A stretch of DNA of 64,000 nt from the NCBI RefSeq assembly GCF_021134715.1, contig NC_060024.1, positions 8,618,001-8,682,000 of the forward strand, read 5' to 3'. Source of the DNA: Daphnia pulex (lineage: Eukaryota > Arthropoda > Branchiopoda > Diplostraca > Daphniidae). Positions 48,480-60,100 of this stretch are shown here, piece by piece. The position numbers were made by a program, and so were the translations under genes. Position 1 is the stretch's first letter. Each line of letters starts with the position of its first letter. Under the pieces are notes generated by a model. It worked only from the letters and a program-made list of their open reading frames with translations, searched no databases and was not told the DNA's origin.

Positions 48480-49700
48480 TACGAAACTTGTATTTTTGCA
48501 ACTATCCCACTTGTTTTTTTTACTACAATTTTGAAGGACTTCTTTCATGCGGACATAAAAATTGGAACGGGGGAAAAGGTTCGGCGCCAGCTCATATTTG
48601 CAACAGAGCGACAGATAGAAATATTGAGAACTTCCGCTCGCTCTCACATCACAACTTCTTTTCAGACATGATGAAGTTTTGATTCTTTTGATCTTTTAAA
48701 TAGATACTTTTAGGCTGGTTAAAAAAGGGCCCTTCAAGCAACTTTTCTCAATTCATGATTTCATCCTTGCTTATTTTGAAAAAATAAACATTTCAATCTA
48801 CAGAGGATAATTTTTTTCAACGGCTTAATTTTTGTATATAATTGACCTATTAAGACATGAAAGATCTTAGAAAAATTAGCTTCGTAGCTCTATTTAGGTA
48901 ATAAAATTAATCCCTGAGGTATATTTATATACGAAGGTCCTTACCCCACACAATATAGGGTGTGGGGTATAGGGGTAGGGTAGTAGTAGCTAGTAGTGAA
49001 ATTCAGAGGGTTTAATGTCCATTTTGTAATCCTTTATACGTTTCTTCCCTAAATGACCAATCTTCACCAAATTTTGTACATAATTCTGTCAAAATTTGAT
49101 ACATTGCGTAACGGGGTTTTCATTACCGTTTTAGAAATTTAATTTGAGTATTTGTTATCTAGCTGGTTGCCGAATCCTAGTTAGTGAATTCGCTTTTTTT
49201 GCGTAACCTTCCAACTGTCAGTGCATGCTCAGCAGTGTAAACAAAAAGAAAAAAAAAGTTCGGATCTTCCCAAGCAAGACAAGTTTTCTGCTATGGGAAT
49301 GGAGAGTATTAATTATTTGATTTGGTTTTTATGTTTGATTTCGATTTCGTCTTTATTCTTCTTTTTACTTTGTATTTTCCCACTGTTATTTTTTAAACCC
49401 TTTTTGTTTTATTATTACCTCTTTTTGTTTACTTTTTTTATCTTGATTTTAATAAATTTGGTTGTCCAAGTAAAATTTCTATGCCTCCTTTTTTAACAGT
49501 TAGTCATCAACCAAGAAGTTGAGGAACATTTTAAAAATGTTAGATTATATCCATTTTGAAGCTCTGGGTCATCTCTCTCTTCTTCCTCTGTCCTCTCCTC
49601 GGTCATCAAGATCTTCTTGCGGTCGTGAAGAGTTACCACCGATCTTCCACTTCCATTTACCTCCGAAAGCTTATTAAGAGGAATTTTTCAAAAATTACAA
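48480..49700. other. AT-rich stretch, no supported gene
   Basis: Short frames only. The 91-codon frame at 49221-49496 is F/L-rich translation of T-rich DNA. A short C/A-rich duplication (tgtggggtat, 'gggtgtggggtataggggtaggg') lies near 48950-48980. Confidence 0.4.
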
Positions 49701-49717
49701 GCTTAGTTTTCCTCTCC

Positions 49718-49786
49718 GACTTGATCGAGATTCCAACCCCGAACCATGCGAATGGCTGCCGGGGTTGATGACCATTAGACCATCTT
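49718..49786 (-). ncRNA. Possible tRNA-like head of a SINE
   Basis: On the minus strand the sequence starts near 49786 with TGGTCTAATGGTC, resembling an A-box. About 35-40 bases later comes GGGGTTGGAATCTC, resembling a B-box (GGTTCGAATCC with two changes). The spacing suits an RNA polymerase III promoter. No clean cloverleaf could be drawn, so a tRNA-derived SINE fragment is more likely than a functional tRNA. Confidence 0.3.
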
Positions 49787-49789
49787 TGT

Positions 49790-51080
49790 TATATTATTGG
49801 AAGGGAAAAAATTGGTATCATGGCAGCTTGCTATCTATTAGCCAAGACTCATGTAATGCAACATGTGAACGCATGATATAATTGTATTGTTACTGTAGTA
49901 ATAAGTGTTACTTTCACTTAATCTAAACATGAAGTGCGACGTGGGGTGGCGCCACCACTCATAATATTGACAGATTATTAGTCAATTAGTAATAAGAATC
50001 AAATCATTTAAGAGAATAAAGGGAAACATAATTTTCCAAACATAATAGTATGTATACTATTTACTTTCTACTATTTAATCTTGATTTTCTGTCTCTTTAA
50101 CGTTAAAAAAAATTCCCGATGGACATTACCGAAGAAATCTTGTTTTGTTATGAACTTTCCAACTATAAATAAATTGAATTACAAAAGCTTTATCGTCTTT
50201 ATTATTATTTTTGTTTTTTCTCTTCTCGTTTCTTCTCAGCTAATATTTCATCCCTTAGTATTACGATTTTTTTAATGTTTAAAGATGTAAAAAGACTAAA
50301 ATTATGTAGGAGAATAAATTTCCCCTGAATGACCAGTCTCTCTGGTGGTGGTAACAATAACTAACTACTTGTTCATAGGGAAAATTTACACGGCTCTGTC
50401 TTTTTTTTTCTTTTCAAATCTTTATAAAATTAAAAAATAACAAATCGTAGTACCTAAAATGTAGAAAACTATTCCTTCGTCTTTTCTTAAAAATTAGAAG
50501 GTCGCAAGTCTAACTGGCAATTTTTTTATAATTTTTTTCCAAACAGGGCTCTTTTTGGGAAGCGCCATAAGGAATATGCGGCCATCAGCCCAACTTTCTG
50601 GCGATAAAGTTGGGAAGGTTGATTCCAATTCCAGGGGGTACGGAAAAGTTAATAAAGGGTTTGCGCATTATTTCATGTTCTTTTTTTCATTCATCCCCAG
50701 TTTTGTTTCCAACCTCTACTCAAAAAATTTTAAGATTATTGCAACTAGGTTGCTAATTGAAAAATATAAACTGGAGGCACTTAGCGCAATAAGACGACAT
50801 GTAAAAGCGGCTAAGGTTGGTACAGTGTACCAACTTTTCCGGTAGGTACAGTACATGGTAATGTAATGTAGAAAGTTTGAAAATATCAGTAGAAAAATGG
50901 AAATTTTCTTATAGGGAAAGAAATTTAAATTTAAGATAGGCTTTGTATACCACAGGGGTGGAGCTTGTCCAAGACAAAGATCGACAAACATTTACTGATA
51001 CCCTTTACCAGTACAATATGACCCCCAGTTGTTGTACAAAGTGGTCTCCAACCACTAACCTCCGTTAAAGTCAATATTGC
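49790..51080. other. AT-rich stretch, no supported gene
   Basis: Only short, unsupported frames are present (50081-50275, 50555-50845 on +). No repeats matching the rest of the window were recognised until the duplication that begins at 51081. Confidence 0.4.
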
Positions 51081-52750
51081 GGCTCAACCATAAGACATAA
51101 AACTATAACTTTTTGCAGTATTATAGGCGATTGGATTACTTATGCGATGCTATGAACAACTTGGTCATACATTTGTTTAGTTTTCTTCTAATAAGCGTGA
51201 ACGCGCAGAAAAATTTGAAAATTATTGTAGCTTTTTTTAACTGCAATGACTTTGGATGTTTTGGTCCAAAATCAATGAAACTTTGTGCGAAGTAGCTTCA
51301 CATCTAAGAAAATGTTGTAGTAAAAATATAGATTTTTAGATTGATTTTTAATATTTTTATCCACCCTGCAACCCTGTTCAACATGGGTCCGTTCTACCCT
51401 ATCGTTGGATTCGTTTTTTGTCCATAGAAATATTTTAAGCGGAAATAATCATCGCAAATGTTTCTAACAATTGCTCCATTTGCAGTAGAATCCAGGCAGG
51501 TGTTTGGCAGCAACTGGCTAAAATTTCCCAAGAACAAACTTAGTACAAAACATGTTCAAATAGTGCTCATTTCCTCATGACTAATATGCTTGACACGCGA
51601 GTTGAACGTCATTAGTTTTGTCGTAAATTTTTTCAAAATGTTTTTTGATAAAGTTTATTCTGCACTATCGATCTATTTCTTGACTTAAGCAAAAATATTT
51701 CTTCAAAATACTACAAGGGAAAAAAATCTTATTATTCGGTTAACTTTGCATCCATGCATAAAAAATTGCAGGTTTACAATGCCTTTTGATAAGAAATATT
51801 TACAAATAATTAAAAAAAATAGTAGGTATAAATATATACCTACGCACTGTAGTGTGGGTTGGTGGGACAATTGTTGGAAAATTTTCTTGATACAGATGAT
51901 GATTGCCTATGATGCCGTGTGCCCGATTTATCGGCTTTTTCTATTGGTCCGCCAGAACGTGTGACTAGTCGACTAAATAAAAAGGTCGTTAAAAAATCAC
52001 ACTCGCCGTCAACAAACGTTGCAGCAAAGTACCGTCAACCCACAGTCGAGAAGTAACAATAATTTTATCTCTGCGGAACCCTTGCAACTTTCCAAAGCTC
52101 GAAAGTCGCCTCGAAGATGAAAATCAAATCAAGAAAGTGATAACTTGTTTGTGTACTTTCATACCATTTCTTTAATTGCCAATGTTTCGAAAAATATTTT
52201 GTTTGAATACGCAAATCACTATTATGACTAAATACCATATTTTACAATAATCTTAAAATCCTACTTTTCTAGATCTAATCCCTTTAACAACCACAAACAC
52301 AACAACTTTATGAGAAAATTATCGATAAAGGACTCCGTTCTATATCGATACAAAGAAATTATATTAATCTACAAACGGCTTTGTAGATTTTTTAAAATCG
52401 CAAAATGGGATCTTTTAGTTTTATATTCTTACATCCAAATTTACAAAAAACAATATAAATGTTAGTTTAAATTAATGTTTTCACAAGTTAGAAAGCGTCA
52501 AATAACCACATGGATCCCAGAAAAATAGCTTTATTGTTGAAAATAAAAAGAATAACAAAAATAAATTTTTCAGAATCGATTTTGAGTTCACTGTGTGTGG
52601 AGAACTTTTTGTCTACTTACGTTTCGAATACAGCAGGTACTCCAAAAATGGGAGGGAAGCCCATATTACCAAGTAACGCTAACGTATAAAGCTTCATTTT
52701 GTATACGTCTAAAAGTAATCTGCGTTGTGCTGTAACTCCATAAAAAAAAT
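51081..52750 (+). repeat. Tandem duplication copy A of the mucin upstream region
   Basis: This 1,670-bp block is repeated immediately downstream as 52751-52895 plus 55479-57007. Landmarks: 'aaccataagacataaaactat' at ~51085 and ~52755; 'attgtagctttttttaactgc' at ~51223 and ~55484; 'gacacgcgagttgaacg' at ~51593 and ~55855. Identity is high, with scattered substitutions. Copy A ends inside the promoter region of the mucin family. Confidence 0.9.
52631..52750 (+). promoter_or_regulatory. Orphan truncated mucin promoter
   Basis: It carries the same upstream box (CAGCAGGTACTCC then AAAAATGGGAGGG, 52631-52656) and following ~95 bases as the gene 2 promoter. It breaks off at 'actccataaaa', before the TATA-like element, initiator and MNYL exon. 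The break is the junction with duplication copy B. Confidence 0.75.
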
Positions 52751-52895
52751 GGCACAACCATAAGACATAAAACTATAACTTTTTGCAGTATTATAGGCGA
52801 TTGGATTACTTATGCGATGCTATGAACAACTTGGTCATACATTTGTTTGGTTTATTTTCTAATAAGCGCAAACGCGCAGAAAAATTTGAAAATTA

Positions 52896-55478
52896 GGTAA
52901 AAGTCTATTTTAACAATTCACTTTTTACTTTACTTAATGAAATATAGTTAAGTAACCTAACGGGAATGAGCCCGAGCGTAGCGAGGAAATATAGGGGTTT
53001 TGGGCGGGTAAAGTATAATAAAGTAAAGCAAAAATACCATAAAATATATAACCGCAATAATATATAACCGCAATACAAAGTGTAATTACAGTATAATTAA
53101 TACAAAATCTGCTCAAATACACATTACTTTACTAAATTTAAACCCATGAATATCTTACTTAGCTCTGGATCAATCAACAAAGCAACTGAACTACAGATAA
53201 CAGATTATAAAATTCTTACTGGCATATAAAGATTATCCAATTTTCTGCAGTGAGCACTGACTTATTTTCTTTTAAACAAATAATCCGTGATGCACTACTT
53301 AGACGTTAATTCTTTGAAAATTAAGTCATATTTTACTTGTGTGAGTTGCTACACTATCTCGGTCAAAAATCGAACTGATGAAATGACAATGAGCCTTCAT
53401 CTGCTACAAAATTTTTTTAGATGTTGCATGATTCACTAATTTGAACCTGAGAAACACAAACACACACAAACTTTAAAACCTTGGCAAATTTCGTAAATAA
53501 AAAGAAATGATGACTATATATATGAGACTGGCAGTAAATAACAATTAAAAATATAAAATTAAAATATTTAGTTTAACAAGTCAATGAAGTGAAATAACAG
53601 TTAAAAATATAAAAAGTCAACACAGTGCTGCGTAATTCATAAACATGGAATATCCATCCTCTTTTTTCCACTTACTGTGCAACATGAATGAGGCCAAATA
53701 ACCAGCAAACATGTTTTTGTTTCGATTAGTTTCTGGCAAATTTTTCTTTGCTAAATTCCATAGTCCTAATAGAAAATTGCTTAATTTATTTGATACTAAG
53801 AAATTAATAAGGATAATACCTTCTCTTTGATTCGTATGCGCACCAGTAATCGGATCCTTAAAATTAACGCTGTGATTTACTGTAAGGTGTTTGTAATCAT
53901 TATGATCCCTAGTAAGTAATATAGTATATAGTATAGCAATGTAATTTTAATTATGATTAAAATCGATTATAAAATAAATAGAAATTACTGGATGTTGTCA
54001 TATGACTTCCAACAGTCAGAAATTATGGTGGTTCCAGGCTTAATCCACTCTTTAATGACAGCTAGCAAAGTGGTTGCAGTGCGATTTTGAACAACCACTA
54101 GAAAACACCTTCCTGTTCCTCTTTCCACTCCACCAAAAACCCAAACACCATCAACTCTTTTTCCACGATTATATTTCCCTATATAAAGATGTATGTAATT
54201 ATATCAAACAAATGACAACAACATATAAATAACACTATACTTTTTCCAAATTTAGATTCATCAATTTCTACTACTACACCAACTCCTCCAATTTTCTCTG
54301 AATTGTTAATTACTATATCCTCCGCTACTTCACGGCAAAAATAAGCCCAATCAATGGGAGTTCCATGAGCTAAACAAAAACGGTATAATGTAATACAATA
54401 CAATAGTATAGTATAATAATTAACCTACCGAGACTCAATTCATGTTCAATGAAGTTAAGAGGCAATTCGTGCCACCATTAGTAAGTTAAAGATAATATTT
54501 CAAAAATAGTTAAATGGGACCCAAAAAACCAAGAATTAGTCCGAATTGAATATCTTTTGTCACATTTTTTCCTTTTGATTTTACTACCATTAGCAAAAAG
54601 CGTGTGATTACATTTGAATATAATACCGTCAATGGCATTGGTAAACTAAATCTATCAACAAAATATTAATGTCTGATCTTTGTAACAAAAATAATTTACT
54701 TACTATACTGAGCTGTCCTTTGCAATTCTTACAAATAGATGCATAGGTATTATCTATAAATCCAATTTCCACCAAGTATTTATATAAATCCATGGGTGAT
54801 AACGAACCACATATCATAACAAGTTGAAATGAAGTCCATCGAATTAATTCAAATGGAATGATTGATTTGATTTGTGACGGTTTTTTTTTACACTTTGTAT
54901 AGAATACATGAAGCCCAACTCTATAATTGTTTATAATTAAACTAGTTGAAGGGAAAAATTGATGAACCATTAGACGACATCTTTCCAGAACAATGACAAA
55001 GTTGTAACTAACAAAATAATATCAACCCTGCACCAAGTTAACTTCCTTTATACTTTACTAAATAATTTTATTAATCTTATTTACATATAATCACATAAAA
55101 AGTTTGATCCAGTCCCTAACCACGACCCTTTAGTTCACTTATCTAGAACCATACCATTGAGCTATGAAATGTTATTTAAAGCCAGCATTCTTTGTCTTTA
55201 TATCACCAAAATCAATATTGTACTAAATGGCAATGTTGCATTAATCTGGCAACGTTCATAAAATTTGTATTCAACCAGTACAATACCAACCTTCATGCGT
55301 CTGTGTTCATCCGCGGAATTGTGCCATTAAGTATAGTATAAAGTATAATAAATCAGTATAATCCAATAATTGGTGTATTGAAGTAAAACTACCAGTTTCT
55401 ATAGAGAATAATGAGGAATTAAGTAAAATCAAATTAAAAAGTATAGTAAAAAGTGTGTTGTTAAAATAGACTTTAACC
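52896..55478 (-). mobile_element. Merlin-family DNA transposon, 2,583 bp
   Basis: The ends are inverted repeats of about 40 bp: left GGTAAAAGTCTATTTTAACA and right (reverse complement) GGTTAAAGTCTATTTTAACA, both continuing into CACTTTTTACT. The insertion is flanked by an 8-bp duplication GAAAATTA (52888-52895 and 55479-55486) that occurs once in the undisturbed copy at ~51218. GG ends, an 8-bp duplication and an ISXO2/IS1016-type transposase define Merlin. The transposase lies on the minus strand. Little decay of the termini suggests a fairly recent insertion. Confidence 0.92.
53617..54970 (-). pseudogene. Merlin transposase, six exons, one premature stop
   Basis: Exons on the minus strand: 54970-54704, 54645-54429, 54369-54241, 54178-53989, 53908-53820 and 53765-53617, all GT-AG. 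They join in frame to 347 codons including the final stop. N-terminal cysteines (CKNCKG; FKCNH; KKCDKR) form a zinc-ribbon-like region. The catalytic region shows the first Asp in VEIDESKFGKRKYNRGKR, the second in IISDCWKSYD, and the Glu in TGAHTNQREGLW, with KHLTVNHSVNF between the last two. The C-terminus has NMFAGYLASFM. One TAA interrupts exon 2 (LTY*WWHELP), so the gene as read is inactive unless that is a sequencing error or read-through. The start is uncertain; the ATG of MDLYKYLVEIGFI is an alternative. Confidence 0.88.
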
Positions 55479-56894
55479 GAAAATTATTGTAGCTTTTTTT
55501 AACTGCAATGACTTTGGATGTTTTTTTGTCCAAAATCAATGAAACTTTGTGCGAAGTAGCTTCGCATCTAAGAAAATGTTGTAGTAAAAATATAGATTTT
55601 TAGATTGATTTTTAATATTTTTATCCACCCTGCAACCCTGTTCAACATGGGTCCGTTCTACCCTATCGTTGGATTCGTTTTTTGTCCATAGAAATATTTT
55701 AAGCGGAAATAATCATCGCAAATGTTTCTAACAATTGCTCCATTTGCAGTAGAATCCAGGCAGGTGTTTGGCAGCAACTGGCTAAAATTTCCCAAGAACA
55801 AACTTAGTACAAAACATGTTCAAATAGTGCTCATTTCCTCATGACTAATATGCTTGACACGCGAGTTGAACGTCATTAGTTTTGTCGTAAATTTTTTCAA
55901 AATGTTTTTTGATAAAGTTTATTCTACACTATCGATCTATTTCTTGACTTAAGCAAAAATATTTCTTCAAAATACTACAAGGGAAAAAAAATCTTATTAT
56001 TCGGTTAACTTTGCATCCATGCATAAAAAACTGCAGGTTTACAATGCCTTTTGATAAGAAATATTTACAAATAATTAAAAAAATAGTAGGTATAAATATA
56101 TACCTACGCACTGTAGTGTGGGTTGGTGGGACAATTGTTGGAAAATTTTCTTGATACAGATGATGATTGCCTATGATGCCGTGTGCCCGATTTATCGGCT
56201 TTTTCTATTGGTCCGCCAGAACATGTGACTAGTCGACTAAATAAAAAGGTCATTAAAAAATCACACTCGCCGTCAACAAACGTTGCAGCAAAGTACCGTC
56301 AACCCACAGTCGAGAAGCAACAATAATTTTATCTCTGCGGAACCGTTGCAACTTTCCAAAGCTCGAAAGTCGCCTCGAAGATGAAAATAAAATCAAGAAA
56401 GTGATAACTTGTTTGTGTACTTTCATACCATTTCTTTAATTGCCAATGTTTCGAAAAATATTTTGTTTGAATACGCAAATCACTATTATGACTAAATACC
56501 ATATTTTACAATAATCTTAAAATCCTACTTTTCTAGATCTAATCCCTTTAACAACCACAAACACAACAACTTTATGAGAAAATTATCGATAAAGGACTCC
56601 GTTCTATATCGATACAAAGAAATTATATTAATCTACAAACGGCTTTGTAGATTTTTTAAAATCGCAAAATGGGATCTTTTAGTTTTATATTCTTACATCC
56701 AAATTTACAAAAAACAATATAAATGTTAGTTTAAATTAATGTTTTCACAAGATAGAAAGCGTCAAATAACCACATGGATCCCAGAAAAATAGCTTTATTG
56801 TTGAAAATAAAAAGAATAACAAAAATAAATTTTTCAGAATCGATTTTGAGTTCACTGTGTGTGGAGAACTTTTTGTCTACTTACGTTTCGAATA

Positions 56895-57065
56895 CAGCAG
56901 GTACTCCAAAAATGGGAGGGCAGCCCATATTACCAAGTAACGCTAACGTATAAAGCTTCATTTTGTATACGTCTAAAAGTAATCTGCGTTGTGCTGTAAC
57001 TCCATAAAATATATAGGAGCTGTTTTAAACTCGATAAAGTTAATTCATATTGCACTTTCTCAGTA
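56895..57065 (+). promoter_or_regulatory. Proximal promoter of mucin-like gene 2
   Basis: Initiator TCAGTA gives a start near 57062, with TATA-like GATAAAG at about -28. The upstream box CAGCAGGTACTCC then AAAAATGGGAGGG ends at 56920, 142 bases before the start, exactly the spacing in gene 1. Similarity to gene 1 continues through the 5'UTR to the donor. Confidence 0.65.
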
Positions 57066-57108
57066 AGAGGACAACCAGGTTTTATCTACAAAAAATTCGG
57101 AATCGAAT

Positions 57109-60100
57109 ATGAATTATCTGGTACGTAACAATTAGTGATTGCATGTTATTTTTCATATAATACTCTTATGTGAATTAAGATACATTTTATGCTATTTTTA
57201 TGCGGTAGTGAAAATTTGAAGTAAATTTTAACACATTTGAACAACACAAATTCCTCGCTTCCCCATCGTCCATAATCGTATCGGTTTCCGCTTTTCGTTC
57301 TTCTGACTTCTACTAAATATTTTTTTGTGTGTCGGGTCGTGTTATAAAAACGAAGCCAGAAAGACAAAAAGAGAAACCAACCTTATTCTTAAATATCGTT
57401 CGGAAGGCGAGAATTAGGGAAGAAAAGGAAGCCTTTCCCCCGTCTTTTTGTACCTTATATGCAATCTTGGGATCTTTGTGAAATTATTACAATATTTTTA
57501 ATAGCTTAATACTCTTCTAAAAGACGATTTTTAAAATTAAAATTGCGTTCAAAGTTCTGTGGAAAGTAGTATACATTGCACCTTTTGTGACTCGCGTACA
57601 CATATGTAAACATACTATAAAAAAGATCGAAAAATAATGAAAAAATAAGTCGTTGGTAAAATTTTCTATTAAATTCCGTAATACCGAACATATTTAAATT
57701 ATTTTAAATTTGATAGAAATAAATGATGACAATCTAGTTTAAGTTTCTATTTTAATTAGATCAAATTACCAATAATGTTTCTAAAAAGTTTCTGGTTTTT
57801 TCTCAAAGCTCCGTTACCAAATTACTTGTTTCTTTTAATGCTATTAAGCCACTTATTTGATGAAATTGAATTTTAATTTAAAAAGAATTGCCCCCCTCTC
57901 CCTTTTATTTTTTTTTACTAAATAAAATGTGAAATAATAATTATTTTGCTCTTGGATTTCACGTAAAAATATAAATAGTTTAAATAACCTTATTTGCAAT
58001 TTAAAATAAAATCGTATATTTAAATAGAAAAAAACATTTTGGGTAGGAAAAAGTACGAAAAAAAACATAACTTTACCAGACCGTTCCCACTTTGTACACC
58101 ACCCCATATTAGAGAGCAGCATTAAAAAAAGAAATAATTGCAGTAAAATTTTTCTTTCGACATATTATATTTGTTTTTATTTTCCTCTCTTGGTTTATAA
58201 AGTTCAAAACACATTTTACGAATTATTTTAAAAAATGAAAAAAAACAGTGGAAAAAATTCGCAATTTTTTTTCTCTTCTTGGTGAAATTGTTCATATTAA
58301 TTACTCAGCTTTTTAGTTTAAATTATTATAAAACGCTAGGCTATCTATTAGTAAACAATGAACAAAAAAACATTTTACTCCTTCATGTTTTTTCGCAATC
58401 TCGATTTAGCAAACTTTTTGGGGTAAAAACAATTAAACTTCAACGAGGGATGAGTTTGGATAATAAATAGGCGTGTTAGGGGAGGGTCAAAGTAAAAGTC
58501 CCAATCAAGACGATGGTTCAAAATCGATTTGAAATAAACCCGTAAGTAAAAGATCGATGCAAGCTAAACTCCCCCTTTTTTCTTGCAAACATTGTTAAAA
58601 ACTTCATGCATAAGAAAAGTATTTTGTTTTCCAAAATTAATTTGAAAAAAATATACTGTATTTGTTCCTTAATTAAATACCTATCAGCTCAATTTTTAGT
58701 AATTTTAAAATGGACAATTTTTACCATTTTCGAATCCCGTCTAAAATGGGACAGGCGCACTGTGCAGTGTTGCTGCGAGCGCTGAGTATTCTCTCTGCTC
58801 AACCACTCCGCTCGTGCTATAGCAGAGTTTTTTGAGCGAACGTTTAGCTCAAGAATTTTGAGCTATAGGCTAGCGCCGCTTACCGTTAATTCGACTCATG
58901 CGCCATCTCGTTAGACAACTAGATGGTTAAAGATAAACGGTTAACGTTGAGCGGTGAACTTCGACGGTATAAAACCAATGAATTCATTTTTACTCATAAC
59001 TGTTGAGAATAAAACTGTAGGCAGCGTACGTACGCCGCAAGGTACCCGAAGGGATTGGAATTTAAATTAACTTTAATTTTACCAATAAATATAAAGTTAC
59101 GACAAATATGCAGGCATCCGTTATTGGGGTTGCAAGGTTCCCGTTGGAATATAAAAAAAATTAATTAATATCTCAAAGTTTTAAGTAAATATATATGCAG
59201 CTTATACTAACTCCGTGCGATTAATTAATGTCTCAAAGTTTTTAGTAATATATATGTAGCAAATAATACAAACACCCGTGCGACTTTGGTGCTGCGGGGC
59301 TGGAGCCCCGCCGCCCCACGCCACACGGGGACGGGTCTTTATTTAAAGCTCATATTCTCTAAATATCCATTGAGATATTGAAATCCTGAATCAATATTGA
59401 ATGAGATGTTAGAATCCTGATTTAATATTGAATGCGATATTAATACGCCTCGTGGCGGGGCAATCCGCAAACTGTTGGATTATATGAGCCCCGTCACCCT
59501 ATGTCGTAATAAATTTTTACTTTGCAGTGACGGTAGAAATTAAGTTTGGTGGAATTGTGCCCATAACTAGGCCTAGTTATCAGCCTAGAGATAAAACTAT
59601 AGGCAGAAACTTTATAAATGATTGGATTTCTCGTTTAATCCTATCCTATTTCAAGTAACGTTTACTTTTAATATTATTTATCCCTGCCATATGTGTTATC
59701 GTTTGTTTATCCCTCCCATCTGTGTTATCGTCTGCTATAACAGCTACTGAAATTCTGTGAAAAAGTAGCAATTTCTCCGTCTGATCAAACGCCTGAATAG
59801 ATTTCAGCCAAATTTTCAGAAAAGATGTAAAATATCCTCAGCTACGTAGTAGAGTTATTAAAATGTAATAAAAATGTTGATTACAATCAATAATTGTAAA
59901 AAACTAGTGCATCCATCTATGTAGTGTTACGAGAACTGCAAAAAGCCATCTGTGTAGTGTTACGAGAACTGAGGGTGCCCATGTAAAAACCATACCAATG
60001 TAAACCATACGGCAAACGAAACTTTGACCAGTAACCCTTCGGGTAATTTAGCGCTGCGCTCAGACGCTCAGCTCAACACTTAAAGCACTAATCAAAGCGC

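Larger units (their letters stand above)
52751..57007 (+). repeat. Tandem duplication copy B, split by a Merlin transposon
   Basis: Copy B equals copy A except that it is interrupted between 52895 and 55479. Its right-hand part continues past the copy A endpoint into the intact promoter and first exon of mucin-like gene 2. Removing the insertion and one 8-bp target copy restores an unbroken match to copy A. Confidence 0.88.

Noticed and set aside
49221..49496. 91-codon frame with apparent membrane segments
   Set aside because: Hydrophobicity comes from T-rich DNA giving F and L codons; there is no conserved motif or neighbour.
57146..58122. Three minus-strand frames of 61-89 codons in the gene 2 intron
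   Set aside because: AT-rich, no domain, no splice partners; ordinary chance frames.
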